DNA of 64,000 bases, taken from the IMG/VR virus record IMGVR_UViG_3300008113_000479, positions 1 through 64,000 of that record; one strand, given 5' to 3'. The position numbers and the translations under genes were made by a program. The DNA is from a virus. Below are positions 47,625 through 56,136 of this stretch, piece by piece. The notes under the pieces were generated by a model that was given only the letters and a program-made list of their open reading frames with translations, did not search any database and was not told where the DNA came from. Each line of letters begins with the position of its first letter. The first letter of the stretch is position 1.

Positions 47625-48840
47625 AATCATATAGTTCTTTAATAATACCTCTATTGATATCCCAATCTAAATGGAAATCAAATTCATGTCCATGACGATT
47701 CTTTCTTGAAACCACTTCAATTAAATTAGTTCCTGGATATCTATGAATAGCCATAGCCATATCAGCATCATATTCAATTGCCTTAGACCAAGCAACCTGT
47801 GACATCATTGGGGGATTATCTTGATCAGAAATGTCATCTGCAGTTGCTGCGGTGATATCAATAACTGGAATATTATTAGTTACAGCTAACAATTTAAATT
47901 CACGAGATACGTTTCTATTTCTTTCTACTTCAGAATTACTTCTTTTATTATCATTAAACAATTGATGATAATCTAAAATAACTAAGTCTGGTTTATGCTG
48001 ATCAATCTTTCCTTGAATGGTTGCTGGAGTAACGTCCCCTGCTCCTTCATTTGATACCAGAACAAAACTATTTTTACCCTCAAACTTTTTTTGACCCCAT
48101 GATTTAAAATCATCTATATTAATATCACCTTTTGATAAATCGCTAGCCTTAAACAAACCTGATCCAAGCATTGTATAAATACGATCACGCATATTTTCAG
48201 GAGACATTTCTAGAGATATAATCATTGGTTTAAATCCTTGCTCCCAAGCTTTACATGCAAGGTATGAAGTAAACCATGTTTTACCTTTACCTGGCCAACC
48301 AATTGCAACAATTAAATGCCCTGGGGCCATTCCAGTTGGGTATGCTGTATCAATTGCTTGAAATCCTGTTTTAATTCCTGGACTTCCACCCATTGCTAAT
48401 GATCTATCTTTAACAGACATAAAATGTCTTTCTGCTGCATCTAAGTCTGTTACATCTAAGTCTCTTACGTTATTTGTAAATCTAGATAAACTAGCAAGCT
48501 TGCTTTGCATATCGGCTAAAACTCTAGATGCTGCATCTTCTTTTAGTGCTGATCCGCTTTGAAGAATAATACCTTTTAGTCTAGAAGATAAATATTCATT
48601 TTTTAATTTATCTAAATAATATCCAGTTTCTGCTTTTACATTAGTGTCTGGTTCAAAGTCTTTAAATTTTTCTTGCAACACACCAACTTCAGGTACTGCT
48701 TTAAACTTATAATAATATAACTTTAAACCTTCCCAGATATCTCGATGAGATGTAAACAGGTCATCTACGTTATCTGCAAGTAATGTGCTGATGTCTTTGT
48801 TTTTACATACTGCTGATATTAGTGTTGATTCAGTATTCAC
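47602..48840 (-). CDS. dnaB: replicative DNA helicase, DnaB type, 412 aa
   Basis: Walker A GWPGKGKT (residues 181-188), Walker B PDLVILDYHQLF, and the later SREFKLLAVTNNIPVIDITA are DnaB motifs. The N-terminal helical domain (residues 1-110) is present. It unwinds DNA at the fork with the primase. Confidence 0.92.
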   Translation of the reverse strand: MNTESTLISAVCKNKDISTLLADNVDDLFTSHRDIWEGLKLYYYKFKAVPEVGVLQEKFKDFEPDTNVKAETGYYLDKLKNEYLSSRLKGIILQSGSALKEDAASRVLADMQSKLASLSRFTNNVRDLDVTDLDAAERHFMSVKDRSLAMGGSPGIKTGFQAIDTAYPTGMAPGHLIVAIGWPGKGKTWFTSYLACKAWEQGFKPMIISLEMSPENMRDRIYTMLGSGLFKASDLSKGDINIDDFKSWGQKKFEGKNSFVLVSNEGAGDVTPATIQGKIDQHKPDLVILDYHQLFNDNKRSNSEVERNRNVSREFKLLAVTNNIPVIDITAATADDISDQDNPPMMSQVAWSKAIEYDADMAMAIHRYPGTNLIEVVSRKNRHGHEFDFHLDWDINRGIIKELYDYVPPQAN

Positions 48841-49157
48841 TCATTTTCGCCTTCTACTAATTTTTTGGTTGCTTCTTGAAGAATGCGACGATTTGTTTTA
48901 TCCTTCTTAATTTCTTTTTCCATTATATCAATTTTATCAAAGTTAAAAAAGAAAAATTGTAATGGGTGGCCATTTTTACCTGTAGTAAAATAGTACTCTA
49001 TTAATTCTTTTGCACGACTATATCCTATGCTATCAATAACATCTTGCATGGCCCATTTTTCTCTATATTTATTTAGAGATGGCATTTTGCCATATTTATT
49101 CTGATACATATTTTGATATATGCTTAATAGAATATAGGGCTCTTTACTATTTGCCAC
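48837..49157 (-). CDS. hypothetical protein, possible helicase-loading partner, 106 aa
   Basis: A basic helical protein (YQNMYQNKYGKMPSLNKYRE; SRAKELIEYYFTTGK). Its position directly before DnaB, with a four-base overlap, is the usual place of a loader. There is no ATPase motif, so the role is inference. Confidence 0.6.
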   Translation of the reverse strand: MANSKEPYILLSIYQNMYQNKYGKMPSLNKYREKWAMQDVIDSIGYSRAKELIEYYFTTGKNGHPLQFFFFNFDKIDIMEKEIKKDKTNRRILQEATKKLVEGENE

Positions 49158-49350
49158 TCTTTAACTCTTTCTCGACTTCTTGAGTTTTTTCTATTAGCTT
49201 ATCTTCAACAAATTTATATACTCTTTCTGTAGCATCATTAACAGTTTCTCCGTCTCTGACAGAATCTTCTACCCCAACTCCAATTTTAATACTTTCAAAA
49301 TTACCAAGATTTCTAGTAAATGATAAGTCGATTTTAACAACTGTTGTCAC
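49147..49350 (-). CDS. hypothetical protein, 67 aa
   Basis: A compact alpha/beta protein: FTRNLGNFESIKIGVGVEDS followed by a helix rich in Glu and Lys. It resembles small proteins in other actinophage replication regions. Overlaps with both neighbours support expression. Confidence 0.65.
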   Translation of the reverse strand: MTTVVKIDLSFTRNLGNFESIKIGVGVEDSVRDGETVNDATERVYKFVEDKLIEKTQEVEKELKSGK

Positions 49351-49457
49351 TTGTGCTCCGCCTTTCTATGCCTACTTAAAGTATCGCTTCCAAAAATAGC
49401 CCAGCGCAATTCTATCTCTTTGTTGCAAATATCACATACAACAAATCTGCTAGACAC
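49347..49457 (-). CDS. very small zinc-binding protein, 36 aa
   Basis: GTG at 49457 overlaps the upstream TAG, and TGA is at 49349-49347. CDIC (residues 8-11) with H...H (29, 34) makes a minimal CCHH-type zinc site. It is a likely but very short gene. Confidence 0.5.
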   Translation of the reverse strand: MSSRFVVCDICNKEIELRWAIFGSDTLSRHRKAEHK

Positions 49458-49936
49458 TACTCCGCCTTCCATACTGGTACAAATCCAGAATCGGTCTTAG
49501 TATACAATATAATGTTGTTTTTGAGAAGTGCCCGTAATTCTGCTTTTGAAGGTAAATCCTTTGTGTACCCAGCCTCTAGTATATATTCATGTAATTTAAA
49601 TATATCAGATTCACTAAGCATAAATTTATACCATGAGCTTTCTGGATTACTTATAGGATAAACCTTTTGTGGTATAGAAATTTTACCTTGAAGTATATAT
49701 TCTTCAATTGTAACTTTATGTCTACCAAGTATTTGTCCTGTTTGCTTAATTGTATAAGCAGTCTCCATATTCTTTTCTGCATCTGAATACGAGTACATAA
49801 CTCTTTTTTTGTCTGGGTAGCACCATGCAACAACTTCATCTTTAGCTCTAGATAATCTAATTACTTTATGTAATTTATTATTTAAGAAGAAATAGAGAAA
49901 TTTTTTGCGTACTCTCGATCCTTTTTTTCTAACCAT
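49457..49936 (-). CDS. MerR/excisionase-type HTH protein, 159 aa
   Basis: AYTIKQTGQILGRHKVTIEE is a winged HTH of the MerR/Xis type, followed by a wing (GKISIPQKVYP) and YKFMLSESDIFKLHEYI. The N terminus is basic. It probably regulates replication genes. The start overlaps the upstream gene by 55 bases and could lie further in. Confidence 0.72.
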   Translation of the reverse strand: MVRKKGSRVRKKFLYFFLNNKLHKVIRLSRAKDEVVAWCYPDKKRVMYSYSDAEKNMETAYTIKQTGQILGRHKVTIEEYILQGKISIPQKVYPISNPESSWYKFMLSESDIFKLHEYILEAGYTKDLPSKAELRALLKNNIILYTKTDSGFVPVWKAE

Positions 49937-50067
49937 TTTCCAAATCTATTCGTTTCTTTATTAATCATCCATCGTTTTCCGCATAGAATACAAAATAGTT
50001 CTACATGAAGTTTTTGAGAAAAAACTCTATCTACGAATACTCTTCCAGAACATTTACCGCACCACAT
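49882..50067 (-). CDS. small zinc-ribbon protein, 61 aa
   Basis: CGKC (residues 3-6) and CILCGKRW (26-33) form a zinc ribbon, with a helical basic tail. The ATG overlaps the phosphoesterase stop. Confidence 0.65.
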   Translation of the reverse strand: MWCGKCSGRVFVDRVFSQKLHVELFCILCGKRWMINKETNRFGKWLEKKDREYAKNFSISS

Positions 50068-50882
50068 TATAAAGTAAACAGCTTTCCATCAACAACGCAT
50101 GTGTAGTCTGGTGATATATGTATCATATTAACGTGAGGGTATTTTCCATTCTCAATATGAGCAACAGCAAATCCTTTTTGCCAATCATGGTGTTGAGTAT
50201 ACTTCATACCTGGACCCTTTTCGTCACACATGTGTCCAATTTCATAGCCTCTAATTGTTTCACCTTTACCCTTGTTTCTTAATTCATATGTTACCATATG
50301 TGAAGCAATTCTATGTGAGTGTCCACGAATTAATGAGATCTGAAGGTCTTCCATATCTTTTCTAATTGCACCAGTGGCTGAAACTGACATGCCGTGGTGT
50401 ACGTGGATATCTCCAAATCTACGCTTAGGCAATTCATTATAATAAATATAGTCATACCCTAAAGAATCTAAACTCCACAAGGCTTCTGGTGTTACATGCT
50501 TTGCATACTCTGGGATTTTTTTATCTAAATAATCAAAAATTCTAATATCATGATTTCCTAATGCAGAAAATAATTGTGCGTCTGGGAGCATCTTTCTTGT
50601 TCTAGCATAAAATTCACGAGCACCACTTGCCTCTAATTTCATGTCTTTAAGCATTAACTCTAAATCATTTGTTACGTTATCATCTTTATATGCTTTAATA
50701 AACTCTGTTGGCTTGCCATCTGTATATTTACTGTAGCATGCCTGATCATCTGTATCTCCAAGATAGTCTACGACATCTGGCTTAAACCATTTCATTACCT
50801 TAAACCAAAGCTCAATTGCTTTATTATCTTGATATGGAAATTGTTGATCTGAAGACAGCATCCACTTTAAATCATTAGACAT
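50067..50882 (-). CDS. calcineurin-like metallophosphoesterase, 271 aa
   Basis: The motif series SSDQQFP, YLGDTDDQ, ALGNHDIRIF, VHHGMSV and RGHSHR holds the two-metal site. Proteins of this size in phages may be nucleases (SbcD/Mre11-like) or nucleotide phosphatases. Its place among replication genes favours DNA work, which is inference. Confidence 0.88.
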   Translation of the reverse strand: MSNDLKWMLSSDQQFPYQDNKAIELWFKVMKWFKPDVVDYLGDTDDQACYSKYTDGKPTEFIKAYKDDNVTNDLELMLKDMKLEASGAREFYARTRKMLPDAQLFSALGNHDIRIFDYLDKKIPEYAKHVTPEALWSLDSLGYDYIYYNELPKRRFGDIHVHHGMSVSATGAIRKDMEDLQISLIRGHSHRIASHMVTYELRNKGKGETIRGYEIGHMCDEKGPGMKYTQHHDWQKGFAVAHIENGKYPHVNMIHISPDYTCVVDGKLFTL

Positions 50883-50896
50883 CTAATATCCTTAAA

Positions 50897-50923
50897 TTAA
50901 AAAAGTCACGGTTTCGTGACTTT
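50897..50923 (-). terminator. terminator downstream of the small structural genes
   Basis: Read leftward, AAAGTCACG (50923-50915), loop AAAC, CGTGACTTT (50910-50902) and TTTTT. A strong terminator that separates the tail region from the replication operon. Confidence 0.87.
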
Positions 50924-50968
50924 ATAGAACATGCTATATTTTAACATATTCTTTTGATCTGTCAAGCA

Positions 50969-51397
50969 TTAAATATTTTTAAGTTGTGTGGCCATCCAAT
51001 TAATATTTACTAACATTGTAGCTTTGGAGTTATTGCTTACGGCATATATTGTTCCACCTGTTTTATCTGCATTTAGTACTGTAGCGACTGAAACAACACC
51101 TGTTGATGCAGTTAACGCTTGTCCCATAGAGGCAACAAATCCAGTTTCTGATCCAGCAATAAAAGATGGTGTAAATGTTACTGCTACGGATACGGGAGTT
51201 GTTCCTTTTAATGTTACTGATTCTGATCCTTGATCAGAAACTGCTACTCTATTTTGACCGCTAGCATCTTTTGTAGCATTTAATAAACTTGTAGATTTTG
51301 TAAAAACGTCTGTTAAATTTGACTGTAATTGATTTAAATCATTAGGGTCAAATGGGGCACCCTCATTAAATGTTACAACTTTCCAATTTGCTGCCAT
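50969..51397 (-). CDS. small structural (tail-associated) protein, 142 aa
   Basis: The start MAANWKVVTFNEGAPFDPND then LNQLQSNL is a pattern of short tail-end proteins that set an alignment helix. A Thr/Val/Ala-rich beta domain follows (residues 55-140). Position at the end of the tail genes supports a virion role. Confidence 0.65.
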   Translation of the reverse strand: MAANWKVVTFNEGAPFDPNDLNQLQSNLTDVFTKSTSLLNATKDASGQNRVAVSDQGSESVTLKGTTPVSVAVTFTPSFIAGSETGFVASMGQALTASTGVVSVATVLNADKTGGTIYAVSNNSKATMLVNINWMATQLKNI

Positions 51398-51795
51398 TAT
51401 AAATTTTCTCCTAATTCATGTGAATTTATCTCTGACTCACTGACCTCTACTACCTTAGACCTATTAAGTCCATATTTAGAGAATGAATCTGGGTCCACAA
51501 TATGACGCTTTTTATTTTGCGATATTAAATACATTTTACCATCTGCAATGTTCTTGATCAAAGCGCCATCTCTAAATCCTAATTTGCCAGACTGCTTAAT
51601 CAAAGATAATGCTGATTCTGTAGCATTTACTGTAGTAAAAGACCAAGACTCTTCTGCTCTCTTAGATATCAATTTATACCTTTTCCCATCTTTAATCCAG
51701 TAGGTGCCCTTGTCTGTTTTAACAGCAATGCCTGAAGGAAAATCAGTCGGAGAGGTTATTAAGATGCTCTGAGTATTCTTCTTTAGCTTTAGCAT
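51397..51795 (-). CDS. protein with two beta repeats, 132 aa
   Basis: I start at the ATG at 51795 (MLKLKKNTQSILITSPTDFP), with AAAGGA upstream. Two similar repeats, GIAVKTDKGTYWIKDGKRYK and ALIKNIADGKMYLISQNKKR, each end in an aromatic-basic strand, as in wall- or glycan-binding repeats. It may bind the cell surface. Confidence 0.62.
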   Translation of the reverse strand: MLKLKKNTQSILITSPTDFPSGIAVKTDKGTYWIKDGKRYKLISKRAEESWSFTTVNATESALSLIKQSGKLGFRDGALIKNIADGKMYLISQNKKRHIVDPDSFSKYGLNRSKVVEVSESEINSHELGENL

Positions 51796-51916
51796 TTTCC
51801 TTTTCCATAAGCTGTGTAATCTCTGCACGTAATATTGCAATTTGAGTTTCATAATTTGATACCAGTTCACCCATTCGTTGCTGTAGAGCCGTGATAATTA
51901 ATTCTGCTTTTTCCAT
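51743..51916 (-). CDS. small coiled-coil protein, 57 aa
   Basis: ATG at 51916 to TGA at 51745-51743. The product MEKAELIITALQQRMGELVS is a continuous helix to the end and overlaps the next gene by 53 bases in another frame. It is similar in style to its 70-residue neighbour. Confidence 0.6.
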   Translation of the reverse strand: MEKAELIITALQQRMGELVSNYETQIAILRAEITQLMEKENAKAKEEYSEHLNNLSD

Positions 51917-51922
51917 TTTAAC

Positions 51923-52135
51923 CTATGCTTCTAGTTTTGTTTTTTCTGAATTTAAAGCTGAAATTTTTGTAACAATTTTCTCTATCTCATCGTTTAAATT
52001 AGATAGAGCTGCTAAGTTAGGACTTGTAATAGAGCTTTCTTCAACAATAGATAATTCAATATTGTATTTGCTATTTTCTAAATTTTTAATATGCTGTCCA
52101 ATAATAGCTATTTTTTCTTCTTTAGTAAGTTGCAT
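51923..52135 (-). CDS. small coiled-coil protein, 70 aa
   Basis: AAAGGAGGT lies seven bases upstream. The whole product is a helical hairpin (MQLTKEEKIAIIGQHIKNLE ... LNDEIEKIVTKISALNSEK). Such proteins often trimerise in tail fibres or act as scaffolds. Confidence 0.7.
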   Translation of the reverse strand: MQLTKEEKIAIIGQHIKNLENSKYNIELSIVEESSITSPNLAALSNLNDEIEKIVTKISALNSEKTKLEA

Positions 52136-52152
52136 TTTTTACCTCCTTTATT

Positions 52153-52158
52153 ATTATA
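52153..52158 (-). promoter_or_regulatory. extended -10 promoter
   Basis: Read leftward, TGTTATAAT ends with TATAAT at 52158-52153, followed by AAAGGAGG and the ATG at 52135. It drives the small structural genes toward the 50.9 kb terminator. Confidence 0.55.
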
Positions 52159-52188
52159 ACATAATTAGACTTTTTTAACCAGCCTAAT

Positions 52189-52707
52189 TTAAACATATTT
52201 ATTTCTAATAGAATACGCAATTCCTACCCTTGGAGCAGAAACTGTTGTTACTTCATGCGGAGTTCCTGTTGGCAAGTAAACCATGTCTCCTGAATTTAAT
52301 ATCTTTTTAATTAAAGACCCGTCTCCCTTTTTAATTTTCCATTCTGCAGATCCTAAACAATTTAAATGTATTTGTTGACAAGAGTCTTGATGCTCTTTTA
52401 ATCCGCTGGTGGGTCCAAGTGTATCTGACATAATAACTGCTGGTTCGTCCCAAACAAGGTCCCCCCATATTTTATAAAGACCATTTCTTAAAATATTAAA
52501 TCCGTCAAATTTTTTCATTAAAGGAGACCCTGTAGTTTCAAAAGCTATTGACAAATTATTATTTTCCCATCTAGTAGGTCTTCCATAATTTGCCTCTTTG
52601 CGATAATTTAAAAAATCTTCCCATGATTCTTTAAAATCAATTTTAGATTCTATAAAGCCAATTTTATTATTTTCTTTTAACTCAATAAGATTTTTTATCC
52701 AGTCCAT
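52189..52707 (-). CDS. JmjC/cupin-type Fe(II) oxygenase, 172 aa
   Basis: HQD (His106, Asp108) in GLKEHQDSCQQIHLN and SGDMVYLPTGTPHEVTTV (His151) match the JmjC-like protein at 12822-13412. It overlaps the P4H-type gene by one base, so the two oxygenase types are again paired here. Confidence 0.75.
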   Translation of the reverse strand: MDWIKNLIELKENNKIGFIESKIDFKESWEDFLNYRKEANYGRPTRWENNNLSIAFETTGSPLMKKFDGFNILRNGLYKIWGDLVWDEPAVIMSDTLGPTSGLKEHQDSCQQIHLNCLGSAEWKIKKGDGSLIKKILNSGDMVYLPTGTPHEVTTVSAPRVGIAYSIRNKYV

Positions 52708-53312
52708 TAATCAAGCCAGCTAACTACGGCATACCTTGTGCCGTTATATACTTTATTTACTGAATGATTGTATACATAAGTTGATGGAAATATCAACATA
52801 GAATTTTTTTCTGGCTTATAAGATAAATTAAATCTTGGGAAATTGATTTCTCCTCCTTTATAGTTATCGTTTATATACCATGCGGTTGAAATTGTTCTTG
52901 GATATGTTAAATCATCATCTAAATGATTTGAAAAAAAATGTCCTTCTCCATATTTTAATAATTGATAAGAGTCATGTGTTTTTGTTTTAACTCCGTACAT
53001 TGATTTATAGTCTTCTTCAACTGGGTGCATAAATTCATAAAGTTTTTTTCCTAAATTATAATCAAATATTTCTTTAACATTTTCTGGCTCTATCTTTTTT
53101 AATTTTGGGTAAGAACAATGAAATACATGTAAATTCCTTACGCTATAATCTATAACATCTTTTCCATCTTTTAAAATATGTGGCTCAATCCAATTTAATC
53201 CTGTTTCATTTAACGATAAAGACTCTTCTATATCTTCTATAAAATTTAAATATGAGTTTTTTATGTTTCTATATATTACAATACCAGGAGCAATTTCTTC
53301 TTTTTCAAACAT
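52707..53312 (-). CDS. 2-oxoglutarate/Fe(II) oxygenase, P4H type, 201 aa
   Basis: The ATG at 53312 lies in a TAATG overlap. HLD (His130, Asp132), STAWYINDNYKGGEINFPRF, FPSTYVYNHSV (His183) and NGTRYAVVSWL (Arg193) are complete. It is the paralogue of 15149-15748. Its location beside tail genes suggests a virion or surface target. Confidence 0.9.
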   Translation of the reverse strand: MFEKEEIAPGIVIYRNIKNSYLNFIEDIEESLSLNETGLNWIEPHILKDGKDVIDYSVRNLHVFHCSYPKLKKIEPENVKEIFDYNLGKKLYEFMHPVEEDYKSMYGVKTKTHDSYQLLKYGEGHFFSNHLDDDLTYPRTISTAWYINDNYKGGEINFPRFNLSYKPEKNSMLIFPSTYVYNHSVNKVYNGTRYAVVSWLD

Positions 53313-53545
53313 TACCATTTACCTATTGGGCATTTTGATTCTTCTAGTTTAGTTTTTAATTTCATAAGGCATCCACATTGTTTGCATTGTGTTGTTAATT
53401 TTATTAATTCTGGGCATGAGTAACATATTTGCATTCTATTATTTTTAATATCGTCTGTGGCAATTTTAACGTGTGGATTTAAAAGGTCTAATGGAGTTGT
53501 GCCATTTTTTTCTTTATATTGTTGCCATTTACTTTTTTCTGTCAT
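53312..53545 (-). CDS. DUF6171-like zinc protein, 77 aa
   Basis: The pattern QICYSCPELIKLTTQCKQCG then CLMKLKTKLEESKCPIGKW matches a small zinc-binding family frequent in aquatic phages. Four Cys coordinate zinc. It is upstream of, and coupled to, the oxygenase, and may be its partner. Confidence 0.75.
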   Translation of the reverse strand: MTEKSKWQQYKEKNGTTPLDLLNPHVKIATDDIKNNRMQICYSCPELIKLTTQCKQCGCLMKLKTKLEESKCPIGKW

Positions 53546-53925
53546 TCATATTCTCCTGGAATTATGAACTGCCCATCTACGTACAGCCAGCCAGCCTCTG
53601 CCAACTCGGCATGTCTTTGGACTGCTTTGTCAACATATATAAATTGAGGGTTAGACAAAAAAGCTGCCTGAGTCATTTCATTACACAAAATTTGATCTGC
53701 TGTTCCGTTATATGTAAATGATAAACAAAATAAGCCATTTATCATACCACACTCAGAAAAACCTGTTCCATTAATAATTTTTTCTGCAATTTCTTCTTTT
53801 ACCCCGATAAAAAAAGCTATTTCTCCATCAAGGATTATAGCAATTTGTTTTGCCAATTCACCTAGTTCTATTTTAACTTGTTTTACTCCTGGAATAAACC
53901 AGTCTTCTTGTTGTAAATTAATCAT
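53542..53925 (-). CDS. hypothetical tail-region protein, 127 aa
   Basis: A beta-rich start and a C-terminal helix ending EAGWLYVDGQFIIPGEYE. Short proteins of this type sit after tail fibres and may assist fibre assembly. No firm family. Confidence 0.6.
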   Translation of the reverse strand: MINLQQEDWFIPGVKQVKIELGELAKQIAIILDGEIAFFIGVKEEIAEKIINGTGFSECGMINGLFCLSFTYNGTADQILCNEMTQAAFLSNPQFIYVDKAVQRHAELAEAGWLYVDGQFIIPGEYE

Positions 53926-54124
53926 ATATAAATTATACCTTTTCTAATAAATTTTGTAAATAGTATATTTATCATGAATATTGAGCACAACATATTGCCC
54001 TGGATCCGTCTGAGTTATTATACGCATCACATGCTCCTGGTGAAAAACATGTATAATAATTATTACTTGCAGGGTTTGTTACATCGTAACTCTTACATGT
54101 ATATCTATATTCTATACATACCGA

Positions 54125-54216
54125 TGGAGTAACGGCTGGAGTAACGGCTGGAGTAACCGCTGGAGTAACGGCTGGAGTAACGGCTGGAGTAACGGCTGGA
54201 GTAACTGCTGGAGTGA
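54125..54216 (-). repeat. 12-base tandem repeats coding (VTPA)n, array 1
   Basis: About eight near-identical copies of GGAGTAACGGCT (as written on the + strand) encode Val-Thr-Pro-Ala repeats in the fibre. A second shorter array of the same unit lies 320 bases away. Confidence 0.85.
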
Positions 54217-54538
54217 CTGATGCAGAAATTGGTGGTGTATATGATATTGAACTTGAAGCAGAACCTCCTGTTTGATTTGCTCCATTATATACTGTTAATG
54301 AAATAGAAACTTCAGCTCCCGAATAAACCTGAAACGATGATCCCGAATCAGATACAGAAGAACTAGTTTCAGTAGTTCCATAGTCTAAATAATTAGCAAC
54401 AAATGGTTGCAATACATTTAAGAAATATGACGCTTGACTTGTAGAAGACCAACTTACTGATACTGTTACTAATTGTGTAGATGATGTCGTAGGTGCTGAT
54501 GCAGTTAGTGACGTAATTGTAGGAGGTGAAACTGGTGA

Positions 54539-54592
54539 TACCGCTGGAGTGACCGCTGGGGTAACCGCTGGGGTAACGGCTGGAGTAACTGT
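54539..54592 (-). repeat. 12-base tandem repeats coding (VTPA)n, array 2
   Basis: Four to five diverged copies of the 12-base unit. Recombination between the two arrays would remove the domain between them in frame. Confidence 0.8.
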
Positions 54593-55464
54593 ACCTCCTT
54601 CTGGTACACAGATTGTAGAGCTAAAGTTAACTGCTACTCCGCCTACCGTTGCAGATATATAAGCATAATGAGTAAATGAAGTATTTACTCCAGTCCATTC
54701 ATAACCCTGATCAAGTAACGGAACTGTATTGGAGCTAAATGCGCTTCCATCACACCGATACAATCTAATTGTTGCATTTGTTGAATTAGTTAATACTGCT
54801 GTGCTTCCAGTACTAGAGCTCCAGGATCCTCTTGTGCCGTCCGAAGATACCGCTCTAACCCAATAATAACGTGTTATAGGGTTGTTAGTTAAAAGACCGT
54901 TAGTGTCTGTTAGGCTTGTAGTATTTGATGTGTAAGAAGCAATTCCTGTGTTTGAGTCTGTAGTATTATATGATATTTCATAAAATGAAGCATCTGATGC
55001 AGCCGACCAGGTTAGATAATAATTAGCATCTGCGCCCCAAGTCCATCTTTGTATTTTATAACTTGTGGAAATTGCTTCAAGGCTAGTACTTATTCTTTGA
55101 TTTGAATAGTCTTTTGTATGACTTAAATTTTGTGGAGTTCCTGGTGTTATTGTTGCCGTTAGAGTTTGTGCAGTTGTGGATTCAAAACCAGAAAATCCAA
55201 AATAGTTATCAGCACCAACCCATAAATAATAAAGTGTATTTTGAAGTAATCCAGTAACTTCTGTGCTAGTTGAACTGTATCCTCCTGAAGGGTAATTGCC
55301 TCCATCTGGAGGAGCGTTGCTTGTAGTAATTGCCCAAATGTATCCTGTTGGTACCCCGCCAATTGGGTTAGCCTGCCAACTAAATGTTAAACTATTTGTT
55401 GTAATATTACTTACAGATAAGTTAATTGGTTTTCCTGGTTTATTAGAAGTTAATGTAGTTCCAC

Positions 55465-56136
55465 TTATTTGATTTGAAAAGTTACCATAATATCCATTTG
55501 CAGATGTTCCTGTCCACTGAAGTATTCTAAAATCATATTGTATTGTATTACTTGAGATCCAGAATGTTGTGATGGGGTCCATGTAAAACTTATTGAATAG
55601 TTATCCGTGACTGCATTATACTCACTTTGACTATATGTTAAGTTAGTAATATCTCTTGGCATTTCAAATGTTATTGGGTCAGAATCTGAGGTTGTTGAAT
55701 TATTGTTTGATGATGTTGCTGTAACTGAAAATCTAAATTGATTTTGTTTATTTGGGTACATATTAGACTGAGGTACGTCGTACGTTTTAGTATTTACTGA
55801 TCCAACAGATGGATTTGTAATGTTACCTGAATCCATTTCAGGAACAACCCATGTTGTAAAATCTAAATTATATTTTTGAAATAAATAAATTCCACTATTA
55901 AAATTTGTCCAATTATAGTTTCTACCAGTTAATCTTATAGTGCCATTTGCATTAGTTGTTTTGATAATTTCAACCTGTTCAGAAATTACTGGAACTAGCC
56001 CAGCTGACCAAAATGATTTCCATGATCCAGATACATTTATAAATCCATTTATAATTTTTTTCCATGAACCATTTAAATTGATATATCCATCAATTATTGT
56101 TTTCCATGAACCACCCTTATTAATAAATTGAGGCAT
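55465..56136 (-). pseudogene. tail-fibre protein, N-terminal part (frameshifted)
   Basis: Begins with three short repeats of the type GSWKTIIDGYINLNGSWKKI, then beta domains including SFTWTPSQHSGSQVIQY, where an Fn3-like strand is cut off. The last 20 codons are out of frame owing to the 5-base repeat at 55537-55549. It is translated from an ATG overlapping the upstream stop. Confidence 0.72.
55537..55549 (-). repeat. 5-base tandem repeat at the fibre frameshift
   Basis: ATTGT-ATTGT-ATT on the + strand. One unit fewer restores the fibre reading frame exactly: 2165 bases minus 5 is a multiple of three. Confidence 0.8.

Larger units (their letters stand above)
53972..55582 (-). pseudogene. tail-fibre protein, C-terminal part (frameshifted)
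   Basis: Contains Fn3 domains (KPGKPINLSVSNITTNSLTF; LLQNTLYYLWVGADN), two (VTPA)n linkers and a Cys-rich end. Its own ATG at 55582 starts in the middle of a domain. Contracting the ATTGT tandem repeat at 55537-55549 by one unit fuses it with the upstream frame to give QVIQYDFRILQWTG and one protein of 719 residues. The break may be real phase variation or a sequence error. Confidence 0.72.

Noticed and set aside
54125-54216. CRISPR-like array at the fibre repeats
   Set aside because: The units are contiguous, 12 bases long and in frame as Val-Thr-Pro-Ala; there are no spacers.
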